The notes beneath the pieces were generated by a model. That model was not told where the DNA came from, did no database searches, and saw only the letters and a program-made list of their open reading frames with translations. This document shows, in pieces, positions 59,266-64,000 of a stretch of DNA of 64,000 nt (within the stretch, counting starts at the first letter, position 1; each line of letters opens with the position of its first letter). Origin of the DNA: Arenicola marina (lineage: Eukaryota > Annelida > Polychaeta > Arenicolidae); NCBI GenBank assembly GCA_964019135.1, contig OZ025253.1:38118548-38182547 (forward strand), read 5' to 3'. Made by a program: the position numbers and the translations under genes.

Positions 59266-59289
59266 CCTCTCTAATAATGGTCTTCATGG

Positions 59290-59570
59290 GTGATCATTTA
59301 ACCATGGTACAACATTGTTTTATGGTACAATATACTCTCATGCTACAACATTGCCTTATGATGCAACATTGCCTTATGTTACAACACTGGTTTATGGTCC
59401 ATCATTGCCTCTTGATACAACTTTGCCTCATGGTACAACTTTGCCTCGTGGTACATCTTTCTTTTTAAATCATTTATTCCTGAAGGTTTGCAATATCGAA
59501 TTCACATGTTAATGCGCACTACAATCTTTGCCTCATGGTACAACATTGCTTCATGGTTCATCAATGGTGA
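59290..59570. repeat. 18 bp minisatellite
   Basis: About ten copies of a unit near ATGGTACAACATTGCCTT at 59290-59455, and two to three more at 59520-59565 after an interruption. The Met-Val-Gln-His-Cys-Leu frames are repeat artefacts. Confidence 0.85.
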
Positions 59571-59772
59571 CATCACGCCTTCACTTCCAGACGATTGTCA
59601 AACACAGACCGAACGTTATTATACTAAAAAAAAATCTTCATCCACTATAATCCGAACTTCACATCAGTCCCACCCACTCAACGCTAACCCACGCGCGTCA
59701 CATACCCTCCCACGGTTCTCAATCTCCATATATTCTGGATATTACTACCTCTTATCTCTAATCGCTTGTGGC

Positions 59773-62016
59773 TCATTTCAACTTTCCCTCGAGGAACTGT
59801 CGCATGTACTGGTTGACCTCCTGAGGTGCCTCGTTCTGCACCCAGAGGCTGATTCCCTGCAGCGGCTTGATGTATTCACTCCTCACGTACGGACGGCTCA
59901 TCTCGGCCAGCTCAATCTCCAGGTAGGAGTCGCTGGTACCCCAGGTGATGAGGGTCGGACCGCGGATGTAGTTGGTGGCAGGGATGGGATACTTGTACTA
60001 GACGATGGCACGATCGGTCATCTGGAAGCAAGGAATGGATGACCTAGAATTGCATTTTGTATATATTGTATAATGCAATGCTATTTTATTCCTGTTTCTT
60101 ATTCCATTATTAGTAATTGGATATGCCCAGCAGTTGATCAGCAAGTTGTTGCGGGCGATGTCAGCAATCGATAATGGACGATTGCGGCATCAGTTGATGT
60201 ATGATGGTAGCGTTTTTTTTGGACACTGACAGCAGTGTCCATTTAGGCGATTGTAGGTTATCTATGGGCAATGCCAGTTGTTCAACGACATCGGATTTTA
60301 ATGTATGATGATAACTGTTGTCATTGTGCGATGGCAGTAGTTAATAATGTACGACGGCGGCCGCAATTGTCAATGTATGATGACAACAGTCGTTTACGGA
60401 CCATGGCGGCAGGTTTGACGGATGGTAGGAGCATACATATATAAATATATACATTATAGACGAATGTAGCAGTTGTGAATTTTTGAGTCAGAGTAACAGT
60501 TATGTTTCCACTTAGTTATTATTTGGGGAGGTAACTGTTGTTTATGGACTATGGTAACTTGTGTTACTTTCTGACGAGAGAAGTTGTCAGTGTACGATGA
60601 TAGCAGCTTCTATTGGACCATCATGGGTCCATGGCAACACTGATTCATGAACGGTCGGATGCCGTTCTTGGCGGTACGTTATTATGTAATTACTTTTCTG
60701 CTATGAGGGCAGCAAATCATGGCAGCTGTTGCTTTTTTTTTACCAAGATAAGATTGAGATAATTACAGTTATTAGTAGGCCTCGAGCTCCTCCTCTGAGA
60801 AGGTTCCTGGCTTGGCGCCCCACCCTTTGGCGGTCAACACGTCCTGCACAAACTGACAGTCGTTCAGGCCAAGGTACATCTCTCCGAAGAATGGAATCAG
60901 GTTGACCGCCTGATACCTGAATCAGAAAATTTACAATTACAATAGGAAATAATATAGTAAGCTGTCAGTGGTAATGACAGTTAACTTGTGCCCCGATCTA
61001 GTAAGCCATTTTGTAGCAACGTTGTAACGATGCGGCAATAACATTTCTTCCACCGTACGAGGTGTAACAGAGAGCAGTTACATGCCTGAGACATGGATAC
61101 AACTAGCCATATGCAAAATTTAAAACTGCTGCATATTTATGTATTCATTTTATTATGCAATTTTGAATACTATCGGAGGTTAGGAATCCTTATTGCAAAT
61201 CAATCAACCACACAAGGAAATCCTGTCTTTACAAGGTCACAACAGCAGCTACCTTGACAAACAAAGATTGTTGATGCAATAATGCAGATATCCCGGGCAA
61301 AGAGAGCTCCACTATTTTTGTACCACGAGGAAGCAAGGTCAAATACCAGAAAGTAAACAACTCTTTCTGACGTTACATCTCACCAAGCTTTGCAGATTTT
61401 CCGCATGGAATTCTTGGACCGCTCGAAGTAGGCGCATAAATGCGGTGCGTTGAGGACGACCAGCTTATCCACGGTGTCCGGGTATTGCATGGCGACGGAC
61501 CAGGCCAGGCCGCCACTCCAGTCATGACCCACCATCGTGACCCGCTCAATGTCTGCAACGAGGGCGACCCCGATGGCCAAGTTAGCAAAGGCTTTATGCA
61601 TCCCAGAGGACACCCGAATGGTCTGGAATGGTGGGAACGACAGCATGAACTAACTGTATTTTCTCTATTTTGTAAAGACGAGAATATAAAGGAACATAAA
61701 GGACGTAGTGACCATAAATAATAGCAACAAGTGAAGGAATGAGGCTGATAGTCGTTAACTTAAAGCCTTTCATACCGCAATTTTGTTCTTTGTGTGCCTA
61801 TTCAATGCAAAGCTTATTTATTACACACAGACTTGTTCTTTTTATACGAATAATGCAGTCGCAACATAACGTCCATTTACTATATCAAAGACACTTATCC
61901 ATATGTCAGCAATTTAATGGTGCCTCATTATACCTTCATGACTCGGATCAATCAAGTAATTTACCTTGAGGCGGACAAAGTTGTGGACTCCCAGCTTGGG
62001 TCGCAGGGGTCTCGGC
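59773..62016 (-). pseudogene. epoxide hydrolase-like (EPHX3/4-type) gene, decaying
   Basis: An alpha/beta-hydrolase of the membrane-associated epoxide hydrolase family, in pieces on the minus strand: about 62016-61975 (RPLRPKLGVHNFVRLK), 61552-61384 (ERVTMVGHDWSGGLAWSVAM and QYPDTVDKLVVLNAPH), 60916 to about 60778 (YQAVNLIPFFGEMYLGLNDC, FSEEELEAY) and 60021-59773 (PTLITWGTSDSYLEIELAEM to a TGA). The nucleophile Asp (HDW) and the acid Asp region are present. The exon with the HGFPE oxyanion motif was not found. The third exon ends TACTAATAA with no GT donor, the last exon has an in-frame TAG at about 59998-60000, and the catalytic His of the S-H-W motif is Leu (GISLWVQ). The phase between the second and third pieces still fits (TG|G). 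Enzyme activity is not expected. Confidence 0.75.
60130..60690. other. degenerate repetitive intron DNA
   Basis: Loose repetition of ATGTATGATG / CAATGGCAGTTGTT-type phrases in the intron before the last epoxide hydrolase exon. The period is irregular, so I do not call a unit. Confidence 0.4.
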
Positions 62017-64000
62017 TTCTTGCGGCAAACGTATAATAAATCAAATTTAAAAACAAAATGGTGCACAACCTAAGCCCTGTTATTGTTCTGGAACCAGAAA
62101 TTGAAAAACAGTTGCAGGTTTGTTTTTGAGTTACCAGATTTACCGTTGTAAAATAAGTCCATCATTTTCCTGGTAATAATTTAACTTTCTCCAAAACATG
62201 TTTAGGTCTAGACCTGGCCTCAAATTAACAAAATAGTAGACACATACTCGGAATCGAACTTTAAAAAAAACATTTGAATCGTGCCGTAGTTCAAACCAAG
62301 TCTAACTTGCTTAAACCTTGTATGTGTTTTCTATCAAACTGTCGAGCTAACGACTATATTAACAGACTGTTTTACCAGCTTAAACTCCTCAGCTATCTTA
62401 TATTTTGAGTATGGGACATTTAATGGTTTGGTTTCGCAAATATCCGGCAATTTGAAAAAGCATGACAGGTTCAAGAGTTCGTGTGGTGTATTTGAGAATT
62501 CGACCTATACATATTAACGAGGCCGTATGGATCAGAACGAGATAACAGAGGTGATAAGGACAGCGTGCAGCGTACGCACCTCGGTTACTCGGAAGTCTTA
62601 TTATCAAAGAAATAAGGAAAGATAGGCCAACAGGTGTCGACGAATGTCTGACGGAGGGAAAGGGTCAGAAACTGACCCAGCGTCATCGTTTTCCATTTAC
62701 ATGCCTGCGTCATCTATCTCACATGGAAGAGCACAAGAAAGGACTTACGTATAACAGTAAATGGTAGGAGTGAGCCACATGTGAGCTTTCTTGAAACAAT
62801 GATTGGCCGCCGGGTGGACCTATCTTCCATGTTATAGAGCCCACGAAACGGATAACTACATCACGTTACTTGACATTGGCACTGGTTTTCGAACCCTTTA
62901 TGTGTGGTATTCATATATAACTTCCATGCTGTTTCTTTCAAGGGCAGCTGAACCCAATTCGTGACATAGAAAAAAAGCACTTTATTCACGAAACTATCCT
63001 ACCTCTGCCAAAGCCTGGAAAACACATTTCAACATTTCTAAGTAACATATACTGCATATACAACGTATTTTGTATAACTCAAGACCATACATGCAACTTT
63101 CAACCCTATACTTTCACACCGGAAAGGCTGACTTATGACGCTCTAATTCTGATTTCACGGGCCATAACAGCACATTCATTGAACCATTCTTATGCCAACG
63201 AATTCTTGCATTGTTCAAGGGTAGCATGGTACTTGCAAAATGGACTTATAACTATTATCCCTCATATTCACAATATGTTTTTAGATCACTCGCACCCCCC
63301 CCCCCACCCGCTTCCTGTTATATATGTAATTTTAAAAGTAATGCAAGTAAATTTTGATACTAATGGACAAATACTGGAAAACTATGGACCGTTCAATTTC
63401 TTAAGTCAAAAGTCAATGCTTTTCACATACTAACAATCATATACAAATCCCTTTCCAGCTGAAAAGACGTATGATTTTCATTGGAATATAACTAGTTCGG
63501 GGATAACGGCAGACACATACAGGCAGAAAAGTCACAGCCTTGGCCTACCTTGTGTCCTAACGTATATCCTCTGGTAGGTGAACCTGGCCTACCTTGAGTT
63601 GCAAGGCGTATGCAGGCTCTGACAGTGCCGTAAGTTGCCGGCGCTGTGTTGTGACATACAGGGTGCAATACTGAAGCCAGTACGGATGAGAACTAACAGA
63701 TTACTATCAGCAATATCAGCTGTACGATGTACACTTATAAACATTAGATGCTAAACACACAGTGGTAGCGGTACTGCGAGAAAAGCGTTTTATGCTTCAT
63801 TGCTTGATGAAGTTATTCGTTCGTGGTACAGATAATTGTAATGAAGAAATGGATGCCGATACCAAGACAGATACTAAATGCTAAATACTGAATAGTACTA
63901 AAACTAAATACTGAATTTAATCCTTTCGGGCGCATACGTGCATACAAGGGCTAAATTGGACCAGATCGAACTTAAGGGGGCACCCATTTAAGCTTTTCTT
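62017..64000. other. no gene recognised
   Basis: AT-rich sequence with a C run at 63296-63305. A direct repeat of GGCCTACCTTG (63542 and 63586) lies near the end. No exon can be supported. Confidence 0.45.

Overview
The window looks like nuclear DNA of an invertebrate animal. Genes are split into short exons by AT-rich introns, there are no operons, and minisatellites, foldback elements, DNA transposons, LINE relics and one nearly intact LTR retrotransposon are frequent. A cephalochordate (Branchiostoma) is my best guess. The grounds are secreted IgGFc-binding-like proteins joined to a PAN/Apple-like module, RecQ-like and mind-bomb-like fragments, very many minisatellites, and a Gmr1-type Ty3/gypsy element. 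Another invertebrate deuterostome or a mollusc is not excluded.

Layout. 1-6.1 kb: minisatellites, the last exon of a mitochondrial carrier (SLC25A34/35-like, +), a broken RecQ-helicase fragment, one mind-bomb-like ankyrin exon and a LINE tail. 6.8-58 kb: a cluster of five paralogous loci, here called A to E, for a secreted protein with an N-terminal IgGFc-binding-type domain, a Thr-rich stalk and a C-terminal PAN/Apple-like domain. E (6.8-7.0 kb, -) is a lone domain exon. A (8.8-20.0 kb, -) is complete: eight exons whose splice phases all agree and sum to 662 codons plus stop. B (25.8-37.7 kb, +) has all eight exons but carries frameshifts and a 4.1 kb nested transposon inside exon 6. C (40.7-49.8 kb, -) has lost exons 5-6, has a 230 bp MITE at the edge of exon 4, and has frameshifts. 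D (57.2-58.0 kb, +) is only the last two exons, with nonsense codons. A and B diverge from a 5.8 kb spacer holding a 12 bp satellite. C and D are arranged the same way, and A resembles C while B resembles D, which suggests that a head-to-head pair was duplicated.

Between C and D sits a 5.3 kb LTR retrotransposon (51.2-56.5 kb, coding on -) with a 5 bp target duplication and LTRs that are almost identical apart from one 199 bp gap. Its domain order is gag-protease-integrase-RNase H, as in Gmr1 elements, but the rest of integrase and all of reverse transcriptase are deleted. 58.0-64 kb holds LINE-like sequence, an 18 bp minisatellite and a decaying epoxide hydrolase-like gene (-) with a nonsense codon and a missing catalytic His.

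Only gene A and the carrier exon look able to encode normal protein. No rRNA, tRNA or CRISPR was seen. Exon borders come from reading splice sites and comparing paralogs by eye. Family names come from recognised motifs, not from database searches.
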